Shown in pieces: positions 12,216 to 25,425 of a stretch of 64,000 bases of DNA. The stretch covers positions 4,992,501-5,056,500 of the forward strand of contig CM034131.1 in assembly GCA_019914995.1 (NCBI GenBank), read 5' to 3'. The stretch is from Acanthochlamys bracteata (Eukaryota; Streptophyta; Magnoliopsida; Pandanales; Velloziaceae). A program made the position numbers and the translations under genes. Under the pieces are notes generated by a model. That model was given only the letters and a program-made list of their open reading frames with translations. It searched no databases and was not told where the DNA came from. Positions within the stretch are counted from its first letter, which is position 1, and every line of letters starts with the position of its first letter.

Positions 12216-14917
12216 TGCCAGTGCCGAACTGAAAATTTTCTCTGACGATCACAGAGAGGATTTAAGGAGTGTGTAGTAAGTCAGAATGAAAGTGGTTGGA
12301 AATTGGAGAAAGAAGAGATAGTTTTTCTCGAGTTACGGAAATAACCTCAATGGGTGACCGTTGTTCTGGTGTGTTGCTACTGACAGGAGAACCAAGCGAA
12401 GCAAATGCATGCAGAAATCCTTCTTTATTATCAAAGCAAATTTCGTTACTCTGGGACCAAATGAGCCTTTTCTGTTCTGGTTTTCTCAAGCGTATATAAT
12501 GGTATTATTGTAATGGTTCTATTAATCTGTCAAGTTTCTGATGATATTTGTTAATTCTGTTTTGTGGTTACTAACGTATTGTTATTGAACCAGTAAGGAC
12601 ATATAATGAAACAAATCAGAAATAATCAGCAAGGATTTCGTAAGTTTTCAACTTTCTCTTGTGTATACATGAATTACCAAATGAAAACAGGGAGATTTTA
12701 TTTACGAAAACAGAAACAGATAGCAGCAGCGGCAGTGAATGAAAATGTATGTAACAGTTGAAACTGTTTAAAGATTGTAGCCTTTTAGTAAAAAACAATA
12801 CTGGTTTCTAAGAAATGGTACTACTAGGCACACTGATTACCTTCCATACGGCATTTATAATTGATCACTGTCAGCAATTTTGTTATGTGATCTTTCTGAT
12901 GTATCATGAAGTTTTCATGCCTAACGTTTACAGGATTGTATCACTTCTCAAATAAAGGATATAATAAAAAATTTTAATTATTAAAAAAAAAGTGCACGGG
13001 ATTGTATCAACCGGTCATCACGGCTCCACATTTTTCTTCATTAGTGACAATGGAAGTTAATATTTTGACCATTTTAACTCGCGAATTTCATACCAATCTT
13101 CTTATGTTAGGTTGACACACGTTTTTTTAAAGACCTTTGTCGGTGCCGTATAAGGTTTTCATTCTGACCACTTTACTTTACGGATTTTGTTTTCATTCCA
13201 AAAGTTTGTAATAAGGTAGCGCATGTAGTGTTTACAATTTTCTGAAACCGAAACCAAAAACCTGAAACGGAAATGTTCCGAAACCTATCACAAAGTTTCT
13301 ATATATATCTAACTGCAGTGTCATGGTGGAGAAACCTATCATTAAACATGTACCTGGATGAACTGAAAAAATTGCTAGAAGGCAATGCTTAGAACAAAAC
13401 TAAAATCATGAGATTAAACCAGTGTTGCGGGAGTCCTAACACCAAAAGGTTCTTCCTGAAGGTTCAGACTTCATCAACAGATTGATTGACTTTATTTGCG
13501 GGAATTTCCAATTACTAGAAGCAGGCACTGGTTACAACAAAACCAAATCATGAGAACTTCGCTAGTTACCTCAGCAGGATTGATGTTGCAAGTTAAAGGC
13601 ATCACCTGGTTAAACGAAAAGGCAAAATTTGATGACAAGTCGCGCGTAATTCTACTTTAAGAAAACTGAAGTCAAAGACATTATCGAGTGCAGCGCTGCT
13701 GAAATCTTCTCATCATCGTGAGATTCATCGGACTTCATCAACGCTGCACTCAATGATGCTTTTGATCTCAAACCACATACAACTTCCCTTCGTTACTTCA
13801 ACTTGCTCTCATACATTTCTCTGCATTATATTTGCATCTGAAGTGCGAGGTTATATTTATATTAGCCATTATTGTACTGCACAAGACTTCACGAGCTTCT
13901 TTGATTTTTACTTTTCTACAAAGGTTTTGGCATATTAGGAATTTTAGTTCAACCAACACTACAATTCACGTTCTTTCTTCTTTGCTGTTGTACTTGAGCC
14001 ATTTACTCCAATTTGAAAGGGATGTACTGCAATGTACTACCTAAACAACGCTCTTTGATTTCTTAGTACTGCAGTTGACAGATTGGAACTTTAGGTAAAT
14101 TGTTAACCAATTGAGTGGTTTGATTTCAATTCACTGGTTCAGACTTCTTTTGTAGATAATATGCTTAGGTAGATGCATTATTAGTTTGCCAAACCCTTCC
14201 ACATGATTTCTGAAGCAACTAGCAACATCAGATGTCATAAGTACAACTACAGTGTAAGAGGTTGTTACGAAGTAACGGAAAATAAAATGACGAAAGATAG
14301 AGAGAATAAAAAAATAGATGAATTAGAAGAACAAAATGAAAAACAGATGACTAAAAAAAATTAGACTAACAAAACAAAAATAAATTGAAGAAAGTGAAAA
14401 GCATATGAATTAGAAAAAATAAACGCACAATATGAGAATAGACCGAAATAAAAAGCAAATGAATTAGAAAAAAGTTTTTAAAAAAAATTGAATATTTTTT
14501 TTAATAATTATATGAGGCGTTGAACTTCTTATTTACAATTAAAATCAATACCTTATGGATACAATTTTAAATTTAATACAACTTTTCTTCAGTTAAAACT
14601 TTAATTTAATTAGAATACAAAAAAAATAATAGTGTCTAGTGAAACTCAGATTTTTAAAAAAAATTTAAATTCTAACTAATTTGACTCTAGTAAGATTTAT
14701 AACGTAGATCTACTGACATTTTTACAGTAGCTTCCAATTGAATGCAGTTATTCGTGTTGAGCATTACTATTTTGATTTGATATATGATATACTCTACGTT
14801 AACTAAACTTTTCTATTAAATTACTTACTGTTTTATATTGATTATAATTTGCAGAGGCAGTTAACATTATCCAAAAGTCACGTTAGCTAGTTGGCGAAAT
14901 TCACACATCTGCGTGCG
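12216..14917. other. Upstream of WRC gene; otherwise no gene seen
   Basis: The first few hundred bases should hold the promoter and 5' UTR of the minus-strand WRC gene, but I could not place a TATA box with confidence. The remainder has only short open frames of 60-70 codons without recognisable domains (for example 13753-13938). Confidence 0.45.
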
Positions 14918-15145
14918 TTTAAAATTGCTTATAAAACAGAATTTTTTTAAAATAAAAAATATTATTATTTTTATAAAAAAAAATTTTATTTTTTATTTTT
15001 AAAAAAATAATAAAAATATATAATAAAAAGATTTTATTACGTAAAATTTTTTTATATTATCTAAATTTTTAAATAAATTTTTTAAATATTTATAAAATAT
15101 ATATTAAAAAATATAAAATAAAAAAAAATTAAAAAGTTGCGTTTG
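14918..15145 (+). mobile_element. AT-rich MITE, Tourist-like family copy
   Basis: Opens with GCGTTTAAAATTGCTTATAAA and runs through the family core (TAATAAAAAGATTTTATTACG, ATATATTAAAAAATATAAAA) to AAAAAGTTGC, followed by GTTTGGAATTGC. It shares the core with the bounded copies at 59.7 and 62.4 kb. It is over 85 percent A+T and has no coding capacity. Confidence 0.6.
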
Positions 15146-16262
15146 GAATTGCTACCATAGGTTGATTGGCTTATGCCACAGTAAAAATTACTTAATTGTT
15201 AATTCTTTTGCCGCTGTCGTACACAGTAGAGATGCGATGATTTTCTTTAAAAAATTTTAATAAATGATGAGTTTTCTAGGTGGCATAGAATTGATATAAC
15301 AATATTCATTCATTAAATAAAATTAGTATGTTTCGTTATGTTAATATGGAATTTTCTCGAGTCAGAATAAATAGAGTAAAATTAGAAGAGTTAATGTTAA
15401 TATTAGTTTTGGAAACTACTTGTAAAACTTTTTTTTTTTGTTATAATGGTATAAAATTTTTGCAGAGGGATATCTAGAAAGGCATAGCCAACCTTAGCAA
15501 AACAAAATTTGGTTGAAGAAGAACAATATTGGCTATGTTTATCATCTGCATTAAATAGGACACTTGCAAATTTCAATTTGACAAAAGTGGGCATGCTTAT
15601 GGGCTTGTCATTCTCATTCAGCCCAAAGATGTTGCCTTTTCTGTGATATCAAATTGGGCTATCTTTTTATTATTGAGATTTGATTTTTTTTTCTGTTTTC
15701 AAGGTATTACTTTCCGGCCCGTCTTTCCATCTAAGTTAAAATATCGTTAATCAGTTTGTGGATTTAAAAAAGTATTTCTTTTCTTAATTTCCCCAACATA
15801 TATTTATTGATTTTGGGGTTGTTTATAATTACTCAAAATAAAAGTTTAACAGTTTTTGGTAGAGCTCTTTAGAAATGAATTTTATCAGCAAAATTTTTTA
15901 AATTACTACAAATTTTTTAATAAAAACATTAAAACAAATCTGTAAAGTATTTGAAATGAAGAGTCGAATGATCCCTTTGTTGATTGGATTTCATCATCAA
16001 AACATGAGGTGTGTTTACGTGCAAGCATCATCGAAAGATTTCTTTCCTAGAAACGCCAAAAATCCAAGTCAAAACCATCAGAATCATCATAGTTTCATTT
16101 TTTTTTATTTGAGAAGAAAATGAAAATGGACGTGTTTATGTTAAAAAATTGTCGATTGATTTCCCATTCTTAATTACAATGATTTAATCATTACATAGAT
16201 TTACCTCTTAGTTTGGAATTTGGAGTCAAAGGATGGCCCTCTTTGTGACTGATTTTGGATGA
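15146..16262. other. Intergenic, no gene seen
   Basis: Between two MITE copies. A 63-codon minus-strand open frame at 15403-15594 has no recognisable domain. Confidence 0.5.
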
Positions 16263-16492
16263 GTTTGAAATTAATTATGAAACGAAAATTTTTTAAAATA
16301 AAAAATATTTTTATTTTTTTATTTAAAAAAATAAAAATATATAATAAAAAATTTTATTATATAAAATTTTTTTATATTTTTTAAATTTTTAAATAATTTT
16401 TTATATATTTATAAAATATATATTAAAAAATATAAAATAAATTTTATATATATTAAAAAATTAAAAATTAAAAAAAAGTATTCGAAAAACGC
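16263..16492 (+). mobile_element. AT-rich MITE, Tourist-like family copy
   Basis: Starts GAGTTTGAAATTAATTATGAAAC and ends AAAAACGCTC, with the shared AT-rich core (TATATAATAAAAAATTTTATTA). Target duplications are not clear. Confidence 0.55.
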
Positions 16493-18993
16493 TCAATCAA
16501 ATGTCCCCAAATTGTAGTTTCTTCTTTCCAATGACAGATTTTTCTCCATGTCCCAATTGTTTATTAGCGTTTGATTCTTCTCCATGTTCCAATTGTTTTT
16601 GTTTATAATATATACGCATTAACATGCCTACAATCTAAGCAAGAAGTGAACGTTGAACCTATTGCCCCATTGCTCTGTTCTTTTTCTCCCATTTTAGCAC
16701 TGTTTGTTGATAATAAGAGTGATCACTTCTTGCCAACTATTTCAGTCCATGTATGCTTACACATGTTCTGTTTAGTATTATTGTCTATGCCTAATATGTC
16801 TAGGACGCAAATTTTGAAGACATACCATTTGTCATCATTCAATCCTAGAATACAAAGAGCAAATATAAGAAGGAAACTGTCAGCTTTCACAGTGTCTATA
16901 ATAATAATGTAAGCAGACACTCAATTTTGGATTTGATTCTATAGCCTTTCTCGATAAAGGTGAGCAGCTCGTGCGAACATGACAATCTTTTTCACACAAA
17001 GTAGAAGCAATTATAAAAATCATTAGTCGGTAAACGGGAATGAATCTTTCTAAATGCCAACTCTAATCTATTTTTTCTACCATAAATAGGTCTGATTTAT
17101 TTTAAAGTTCTCACCAGACTTTTGGTACCCAGCTGAATTTTCGATGTGTGGCCTCTTTGCTATGAAGTAAAGGATAGGAGAGATTTAATAAGATTCATGA
17201 ATCTGCATATCCTTTTTCTTCTTCAATAGAGGAATCTTCTTGATAGAAATATCCATCACTTCGCTTACCTTTCCGCACAGTATCTCACTCCTTCCGTAGC
17301 CAGTGATCACTCTCTAGTGCTTGACTTGTTTTCAGTCGGTGCTGGATGGCATCTAGTTACCTCTCCATCTCTGTATCCTGTGGTAAAGTTCCGTTATTTA
17401 TCTTCAAAACAAGTAATATCATTCAAAAATTCCATGAATGGTATATTTATTTTTGTTTTAGGAATATATAAAAAGAACAGACGTCAAACAGTATACCTTG
17501 CTAGCAAACAATAATTGCTCAAAAAGTTCGTCCAAACCAATAAGAAATTGGAAAAAGGTTTGTGCACTTTTCGATACGATAATTTGTGTTTCTTATTTTT
17601 TCTTTTTTGGTGAAATGGAAGTGGCTATAAGTTGGGAAATGTACAGACTTAGTTCCATTTTCCTGGCATTTATCTCTCTTTGTGTATGCTCCCTTTGCAC
17701 ACACTTTAGTATATTGCAGTTTCTCCCTCTTTATAGAATTTAGCTTTTTTCTCTCTTTGTGGTTATATTGAGTTTCAGTTGCTCCTGGTTTAGCAGGTAA
17801 TTTTTCTCTCTGGTTAAGTTTAATTTTTCTCAATTGATCCTAGTGAGTATTGTCAGCTTGATGTCGAAGTTTTTCTTAATATCCCTGTCCGATTTTGTTA
17901 TTGTATCTTTCAAGGAGAACTCATAGTGATATTCATACTTTGGCTAGGTATGTCTTAGTTCTGGTAGTGAGCATATATGTTATATGCATTGCTTTCTAGT
18001 TGTTCTGTTGATGAAACTTTAGTTGGTCTTGTGCTTGTAAACAAGAGAGAGATAGCGAAGCTCATCTTTCCTGATTTCTCTAACTTGCGTAACTTACTAG
18101 GTATTCAAAGTGGTTGCTGTGAGTCTCTTGGCAGTTTTTTGATGTGTTGCATTCATAATCCAAACCAAAAATATTTCAAGTCATGACGCAATCAAAGGAT
18201 TGTTAAATAGGTCTTGATCCTTTAGGTCGTCTAATCTATATGAACTACTGAAAGAATCTGGGTTTAAACAGAGTTATGAATTTGACATATCATGTTCCTG
18301 AAGTTAGGCTAAGATATTTTGATCTTTGTTTCTCCTACTCTGTCTACTTGTTCTTTCTCTTTATTCAGTGTGGAACTTGGGCTCAATTTGTTACTGTTGG
18401 TCGACATTAAGACTAGTAGCTTTTTGTTTCTACTTGTAGTCAATTTATAGACCCGATGATAGGTTCCAGAAGCGTTTAGATTTTAGATTGTAATTCTGAG
18501 CATCAATCTCAATGGAGAAACAAATTGATGTGGCCTCTTACTTGCTTGGGTAGTTTCCTTGCTTGGATTTGGTCATACATCTTCTTGGGATTCAACTTTT
18601 CGTATGATGCTAGTATATGGGTTCTTTGTGATCATGTCCATTAGTACATGTGTGCTACTTGCCATTTTCGTTCTCATGTTCGCTTTAGAACTCCTGTATT
18701 TGGAATGGTACTTCAAAACCACTACTGGTTCTCTCGTATTAAGCAAGAACTCTATGAATCTAAAGGAATTTGTATGCTTGTAATAAAAGTTGGTGAAGCT
18801 GTGCTCACTTACTATGCATTCCTTTTCCTTACAGCTTTTGTTGAGAGGAACTACTCATGAGTTATTTGGAAAATGACGGTGCTTTTAGACAGGAGGTGTG
18901 GTAACAAATCTGTTATTTACGAAGAAGCCATATAATTTTCTAGCAGTTATACTGTGATAATTGACAAGTTGTCTAGAATTGCTTATTTTCCAG
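16493..18993. other. No gene assigned upstream of ENT pseudogene
   Basis: Several short plus-strand open frames occur (16571-16912, 17317-17514, 18559-18783), none with a recognisable domain. Mean composition is less AT-extreme than the neighbouring MITEs, so part of it may be the former promoter, 5' UTR or first exon of the transporter pseudogene. I could not identify the original start codon. Confidence 0.4.
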
Positions 18994-21900
18994 GGAAAAA
19001 CTCCCTGCTATAATTGTTTGCTGGCTGCTCGGGAATGGATCTCTTTTGGCATGGAACAGCATGTTAACAATCGAAGATTATTATGTATCCCTATTTCGGG
19101 TAAACATTTTTCAGTAATGCATCCTATTTTCCTCTTGCAGTTCCACAAGGCAACTGTAGATAATGCTGTTATATGATTTTGAATTCTGTTTTATAAATCT
19201 GTGATTATGTACTTTGCTTACTTGTTGATTGATGTAGACTTGTACATAATATATATGTATATATATATATATAGTATGCAGTAGTAGGTTATGGATATAG
19301 TGTTAGGATAGCAATCTATACAAATATCAGGAGTACAACTTCGTACAAATACAGTATTAGTATAACCCTAAGAGGAGGCATACTTTGATCGACTTATTTT
19401 TATATATTCTACGCAATCACTCACCACTCGCTTGCAGCCTTGCACTACTGCTTATTCTTAGTTCTCTTACAAGTTTGAATTACAATCCTTCTATGTTAAC
19501 TCCTTTACAATGCACATCTCACTTCTTCTCTGGATGCCTTTTCATCTATTGTTTACCTATCTGATGCCAAGTTGAGACATCAATCAAGTATGACTGCTTC
19601 AAAACCAACGGAACTAGTGTTGCAAAGGGGAAGTTGAAACTGTATTAATTGAGAGGAACTCCTGTTTGTTTGGGGTAAAATTTGCAGTAAAATTATATTA
19701 CACGTGCTTTCTACTTGTGAAAGGCAAGTTCTCTATGTAATTTCCACTTTTCAAAATAAATGCATCAGACAGAAAAACTGAATAATCCAACAACCATATG
19801 CTTTCTGGTTTGTGTGTAGTTCTGTTGACCTGTGCTGACTTGGATCGGTATGTTTTATTTGGATCTTACATAATGTAATTAAGACAGTAGTTTCTTCTAG
19901 TAATCCGGATAATACGTGATGTACACACATTTGCTGCAGCCAACTACATTTAAGGTAATTGATACCAGCACAATATTCATAATTCCAGAGCTTCGTAGCC
20001 TAAGTTAGCCTTGCTGTGATAAGTATTTAGTTCCCTTGAGGTGGGCATAACCAATATATTTTCAAAGTTGTGCATTTTGTTCAATATGATCCGAACAGTA
20101 TCTCGAAGAAATTTGTTTCATTCTCAGCATTTTTTTAGTTAAAAGATTAATAATTTATCTCAATCCTCTATCCATTGATTTTATGTCCGTATAGTTTGAC
20201 ATTTTCTTTTGCTCTTGTCATTGCAGAATTACCGTCCTACTAGAGCACTTACACTAGTGTATCAACCTTTTACTCTTGGATGGGTTACATTTCTAGCGTA
20301 TCATGAAGCAAGGATAAACACAAACTTCGGAACCTAGCTGGATATTCTCTTTTCTTTATAAGTACACTGTTAGTGATCATAGTAAGTAGTCATAAATTCT
20401 CTTTTTGCGCTGGTACTTAAGTCTTCATTTGTTTTTACACAATAAGAGTTCTTAACTAAGTCTTTATAGTAAGCTATTTAAAACTACATTGCAGTTGGAT
20501 CTAGCAGCATCTCGCAAAGGGACTATTGGCTTCTTTGTTGGAATGTGCATCATTATGCAGTATTTGGTATTGCTGATGCTCATGTGCAAGGTGGAATGGT
20601 TGGTGACTTGTCCTTGATGCGCCCTGAATTTATTCAGGTAAGCTTTGAAATCTGATTGGATACCCTGAATACTCTTTTCTTGTACTTTGTAAAAACTGCT
20701 TCCTTAAAAAGGGTACCGGTTCTTAACAAAATGCAGTCTTTCATGGCTGGCTTAGCAGCATGAGGGGCTATAACCAGTGCTTTGAGATTCATAACAAAGG
20801 CGGCTTTTGAGAGTAGCAAAGATGGTCTTCGTAAAGGAGCAAGTAAGTCAAGCATACTTTCACCTTTTGGGGAGCAGCGTAGTTGCATTAATTTATATCA
20901 TTTAAAGATAGCTTCTAAAAAGAAGTTTTAATTTTAATGATCAGGTCACAGTGCTGGATATTAGTTATGGAGATAGATAATGCATATGAATCAAGTAACA
21001 CTATGCCATTTACCAAATGCTCTGTACAGATTTTCTAGATATCGCTAAAGTATTTTCGCTTTTTTTTATACCTAACATTTAAGCATGACTTAGGCCATGG
21101 CGTGCATACCCCTATTTCAAATCTCCCCTAGCTGCTTGTCGCCTGACAGCCTGCTCTATGGTGTCAGTCTTTTCGAAACTTCTTTCTATATCCCTATCTT
21201 TTAAAAGCTTAGTCTTACCGAAAGAGCAATAACCCCGCCGCTTCCTATTCAGAGGAAAAGGGATGTGTAATAAGGGATCCTGTGATTACGGGCAAAAAGC
21301 TGTTCTCACTCGAGAAATTTGACAAGCATGAACTGGTACTGGCATCTCAACCGCCACTTTCACTTGAATATAATGTTTGCTTTGAGTTCTGTGATTAACT
21401 TGCTTTTTTACTGGTGATTGCAGTATTATTTTTTGCACTTTCAACATTCTTCAAGCTCCTTTGTGTGCTTCTTTATGCATTTGTCTTCCCTAAATTGCCA
21501 ATTGTGAAATATTATGGTGCAAAAGCTGCTTCCGAAGGTTCAAAAACAGTGGTAGCTGATCTTGCTGCCGCAGGTGTAGAAAAGCGTGATGTTAATGGAG
21601 TAAGCTTTTCCTTAACCCTTCTTTTATAGCTCATATTTTCCAACTATACTTATTACTGAAGAGTTCATCTTTTGTCTCCTTCCTGTTCTTTTGATAATGG
21701 CAAATTGTAGGCTGAAGAAGATCCAAAACGTTTTGAGCGTCTAAGCAACAAGGAGTTGCCCTGGCAAAACATAGATTATTGTATTGATCTCTAACTCATA
21801 TATGTTCTAACGTTGTCTATATTTCCTGGGTTTCTTTCTGAAGACACGGGATCCCATAGTTTGGGTTCATGGTAAGCATGATAATCAATGGACAACTATC

Positions 21901-22457
21901 TTCTTCTCTCTAATTACATCTAACATGCTACCTTTTAATTGTTAAAGATGTATCACTTGTTCAGATTCTTAATTTATCCTTTTTCCTTTTCTTCTTGGGC
22001 AGGTATGTGCTTGTTCTAATTGCAGCATATAATGTTTGTGATCTAATAGGGAGATACACTCCTCTTATAAAAGTCTCTGAAGATTAACTCGCAAAAAGGC
22101 CTCATATTGTCAATTCTTGCCCGATTCTTCTTCATCCCTGCCTTTTATTTCACCGCAAAATATGGAGATCAAGGATATATGATTATGTTGACATCATTTT
22201 TAGGATTTACCAATGGTCATCTTACTGTGTGTGTTCTTACAGCTGCACCAAAAGGATACAAGGTTGTTTGCTTGATGAAAAAGTTAAAACTATGACATAA
22301 ACTAGAACGTCATCATTCCAAAATCTCTTGATTACTTTTGTGCTCTTTTGCAGGGACCTGAGCAGAATGCCTTGGGCAACTTGCTGCATTCCTTCTAGGA
22401 GGTATATTTTCCGGAGTAACTCTTGATTGGCTGTGGTTGATTGGAAAGGGTTGGTGA
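18994..22457 (+). pseudogene. Equilibrative nucleoside transporter pseudogene (ENT3/6/7-like)
   Basis: Nine exon remnants with intact-looking GT-AG borders can be followed: 18994-19099, 20227-20381, 20495-20637, 20737-20842, 21424-21599, 21711-21881, 22003-22262 and 22354-22457, plus a probably missing first exon. Diagnostic fragments include VCWLLGNGSLLAWNSMLTIE, LTLVYQPF, VQGGMVGDLSLMRPEF, FVFPKLPIVKYY, NKELPWQNIDY, CDLIGRYTPL, FFIPAFYFTAKYGDQG and GPEQNALGNLL, which fit the plant ENT nucleoside/proton transporter family of about 420 aa and 11 membrane spans. Lesions: a frameshift just before the first fragment, another in exon 2 before NLAGY, another in exon 3 before FGIADA, an in-frame TGA at 20761, an in-frame TAA in the 21711 exon after IDYCIDL, a frameshift in the 22003 exon, and one near 22384 in the last exon. 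Retained introns show it is not a retrocopy. Eight remnants are listed; the ninth is the inferred lost first exon. Confidence 0.88.
19248..19274. repeat. (TA)n microsatellite
   Basis: Run of alternating AT with one G interruption, inside the first long intron of the ENT pseudogene. Confidence 0.85.
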
Positions 22458-23290
22458 TTCATATATGTTGTAGATAATTATTTGGAAATTTCGAATAAGA
22501 TTTGATATTTTTGTTGTGTTTAATAGCAAGCTCCATGATATAAATGCTTTTCATTGTTTAGTATTATAGGATATAGATCATACGGTGTCTGCTTGTTTCA
22601 GTCGATTTCTGGGAATTCTATGATTGTTCCTAAGTTGACTACTAACGTACATTTTTTTTAAGAACAATGAGCTTGGAATACCCGTCTTCAGCAAACTGAT
22701 GTTTGTTTAGAGCTTGTTTTTCATTTTAATTTTCTGTTCTTGTTGATGAAAAACTTACTGATGACAGAACTTGAAGATTCTTGTACGAACTTTACTCAAG
22801 CTGGTATAACATAGATGCTTATTTGAGTAATACAATTCTCTAGTGTACAAGTGTCTAACACTAATGTTAGAGCAGCGCAACCCTACATGATTATATACGC
22901 AATGGTTCTGACTTGTCAACATCGGCAGTTGTTCACTTTTTACTGAATGGGGCTTGTCAACATCGGCAGACTTTACCGAACTCAGTTGTAGGGAACTTAT
23001 TTTCTACAAACTAAAACACGCCCTTAACTATTGACTCTAAGGTCCACTCGGCCTAAGAACCAAGCTGTCTGAGCATTGGCAAAGCTGAGCATACTGTCAG
23101 TGTGAGAAAACCTGTCAACAAGGAAACAATGGACTCAACTTTGACGCGTGGACTGTTAGCCTGACAAGCAATATTCCCGTTGTTTCCTGCATTCGCTCCA
23201 TTGGTGACCCACACAACAGCAGCTGCAATGGAATAGCAGATTATGGCCCTTGTCCCCCTTAAGTGCCTGTTTCTCCGACAAGACCTGCTA
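22458..23290. other. Intergenic; one unassigned minus-strand open frame
   Basis: Downstream of the ENT pseudogene. An 81-codon minus-strand frame (23298-23053) without an ATG reads RAIICYSIAAAVVWVTNGAN then NSPRVKVESIVSLL and ends TAG. It has a hydrophobic stretch like a signal or membrane segment, but I do not recognise it. Its upstream end is cut by the MITE beginning at about 23291, so it could be a disrupted exon or chance. Confidence 0.3.
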
Positions 23291-23650
23291 GGGTGCGTTT
23301 AGCAAATTAAGTTTGAAATTACTTTTAATAAAATCTTTTAAAACAGAAAATATTTTTATTTTTTTGAAAACCAAATTCTATTTTTTTATAAAATTCAAAA
23401 AAAATAAAATAAATAATAAAAAATTTTATTACGTAGAATTTTTTTATATTTTTTAATAAATTTTTTAGATACGTATAAAAAATATATGAAAAAAATAAAT
23501 TTAAAATTTTAAAAAAATTAAAAAATTCTACGTAATAAAATTTTTTTATTATTTATTTTATTATTTTTAATAAAAAAATAAAACTTATTTTTAAAAAATA
23601 AAATATATTTTATTTTAAAAAATCTATTTTATAAATACTTTCAAACGCTC
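23291..23650. mobile_element. Foldback MITE, large internal palindrome
   Basis: Bounded by GGGTGCGTTTAGC and CAAACGCTC. Unlike the other family copies, its two halves are inverted copies of one another: AATAAAAAATTTTATTACGTA on the left pairs with TACGTAATAAAATTTTTTTA on the right. It may be a head-to-head fusion of two elements. No coding capacity. Confidence 0.65.
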
Positions 23651-23726
23651 ACCAAATATGCCTATGATTGATGTGGGCGGCTCTTGCATAACTGCTTTCA
23701 GATCACTTTAGCTACTCCACGTTCAA

Positions 23727-24290
23727 GATAGTGACAATTCAGATTTTTGGATCAGTTGTGAATCAATCTATATAATAATTGGATCAAAATTATTTAATTA
23801 TAATTTGACTTTTTTATTTATACGGTCATATCAATCCTAATTTAATCTATTTAATAACCGAATAAAATTCGAATCATCTCATTTAATAATTAAAATAAAA
23901 TTATAAATATTTACTTTCTCATAATAATATATAAAAATTATTAATTATGATATATCTAAAGGAAAAAATATTAATTTTGATAAAAATTACAAATTAATTA
24001 AAATTTAATTAAAATAATGATAAATTAAGAAATATATATAAACTAAATTCAAATCTTATGCTATTATTTAAAATATTTTTTAATTATTAAATAATATATA
24101 CTATATAAATAGTTATACGAATTAAACGGATAAATTTCGAGTCAATCTGAATCCAATTCAAATCTGTTTAAACTTTTTGGGTCAAATTCGAATCGATTCG
24201 AGATCGAACCAAATTCGACAAAGATTTGATGTGAATTCAACTTTTTCGGAACAATTTCAAATCGGATTTTCGGATCGTGTTTGAATTTGA
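23727..24290. mobile_element. Degenerate hAT-like element (GGGTGGCAA family)
   Basis: Left end TAGTGACAATTCAGA and right end (reverse complement TAGAGGTGTCAAATTC) are imperfect terminal inverted repeats. The interior matches the better preserved copy at 51194-51757: TATATAATAATTGGATCAAA, an AT-rich centre with ACTATATAAATAGTTATACG, and a right flank rich in GAATC and ATCGGATTTTCGG motifs. Flanking GTTCAAGA and TTTCAAGG are only a partial 8-bp duplication. No open frame. Confidence 0.65.
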
Positions 24291-24386
24291 CACCTCTAAA
24301 TTTCAAGGGCAAACATTCAATAGGTTAAATAATAATGAGTCATTAGATTATAAGGTAGTGCATTGAGTTGTAACTCTTAGATTGAA

Positions 24387-24615
24387 GGGGTGTTTGGCTG
24401 AACATTTCTCCAACGCTCTTTTTTAATTTTTAATTATATATTTTTTAATACATATTTTATAGATATTTAAAAATTTTATTTAAAAATTTAAAAATTATAA
24501 AAAAATTATACATAATAAAATTTTTTTATTATATATTTTTATTATTTTTTTAAAAAAACTTAAAAATATTTCTATTTTAAAAAATTTCTATTTGATAAGC
24601 AATCCGAAACGCTCC
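24387..24615 (-). mobile_element. AT-rich MITE, Tourist-like family copy (reverse)
   Basis: Starts GGGGTGTTTGGCTGAACATT and ends ATCCGAAACGCTCC, with the family core in reverse orientation (ATATATTTTTTAATACATATT region). No clear TAA duplication. Confidence 0.55.
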
Positions 24616-24769
24616 AATGTGTAACGGTCACTGAATGGTTGTAACTTTTGCAGGTAATAGGCGTCTTAAGAGAGAGTTAAAGCGTGTAGATTATAGAGTT
24701 GAAGACTCTTCCACTACCTATAAATAGGTATAATTGTGTCCTTGTAAGCAAGGCACCTGAAAATTAAGT

Positions 24770-25425
24770 GCCTATTTTTTCTTCCATCAAAATTTTACTT
24801 TTTTCAAGCTTATTTTTAATATTAAATAAATAAAATTTTCAAATAAATTCTTTTTTTAAAATTTTTTCAAATTCATTTTTAAAACTTTTACTTTTAATAC
24901 AAAATTACTATAAATTTATTTTTATTATTTTTTAATTTATTTTTAAAAAAATAAATTTATCTCAAAATAAATACACCCTAAGTCAAGTACACAATGCAGA
25001 CCAAAGCTTGCTGATTAGAGTTTGTAGGAATGTTAACTATGGTATATTTAAGAAAAAGGAGCTAACAAGCATAGATCGCAAACCATTCCATTAATCAATT
25101 TCTACTTTAAAACAAATGCAGAAAACATTGTATAATTTTTTGTAATAGGCCACTTAAAACATGCTAAAAATCTTGTAGACACAACTTATGTAGTGTAAAG
25201 CCGCATTAGGGAGTAAAAAAATATTTTTCAACTTTTTTAGTTCATTTTTTTAATATAATATTTTATAAAATTTAGTTAAAAATTTAAAATATGCAGAAAA
25301 CTTTTATGTTTAAAAATATTATTACTTATTAGTATTATATTTTTAAATCAAAAAATAAAATTGACTTTTTAAAATAAAAGTTTTTTATTTTAAAAATTAT
25401 TTTTTATAAGTATTTTCAAACGCTC
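24770..25425. repeat. Two diverged AT-rich MITE-like blocks
   Basis: Blocks at about 24770-24980 and 25205-25425 share the poly-A/T texture. The second ends CAAACGCTCT like the Tourist-like copies. Both are too diverged to bound precisely. Between and after them, up to 26122, there is no recognisable gene. Confidence 0.4.
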
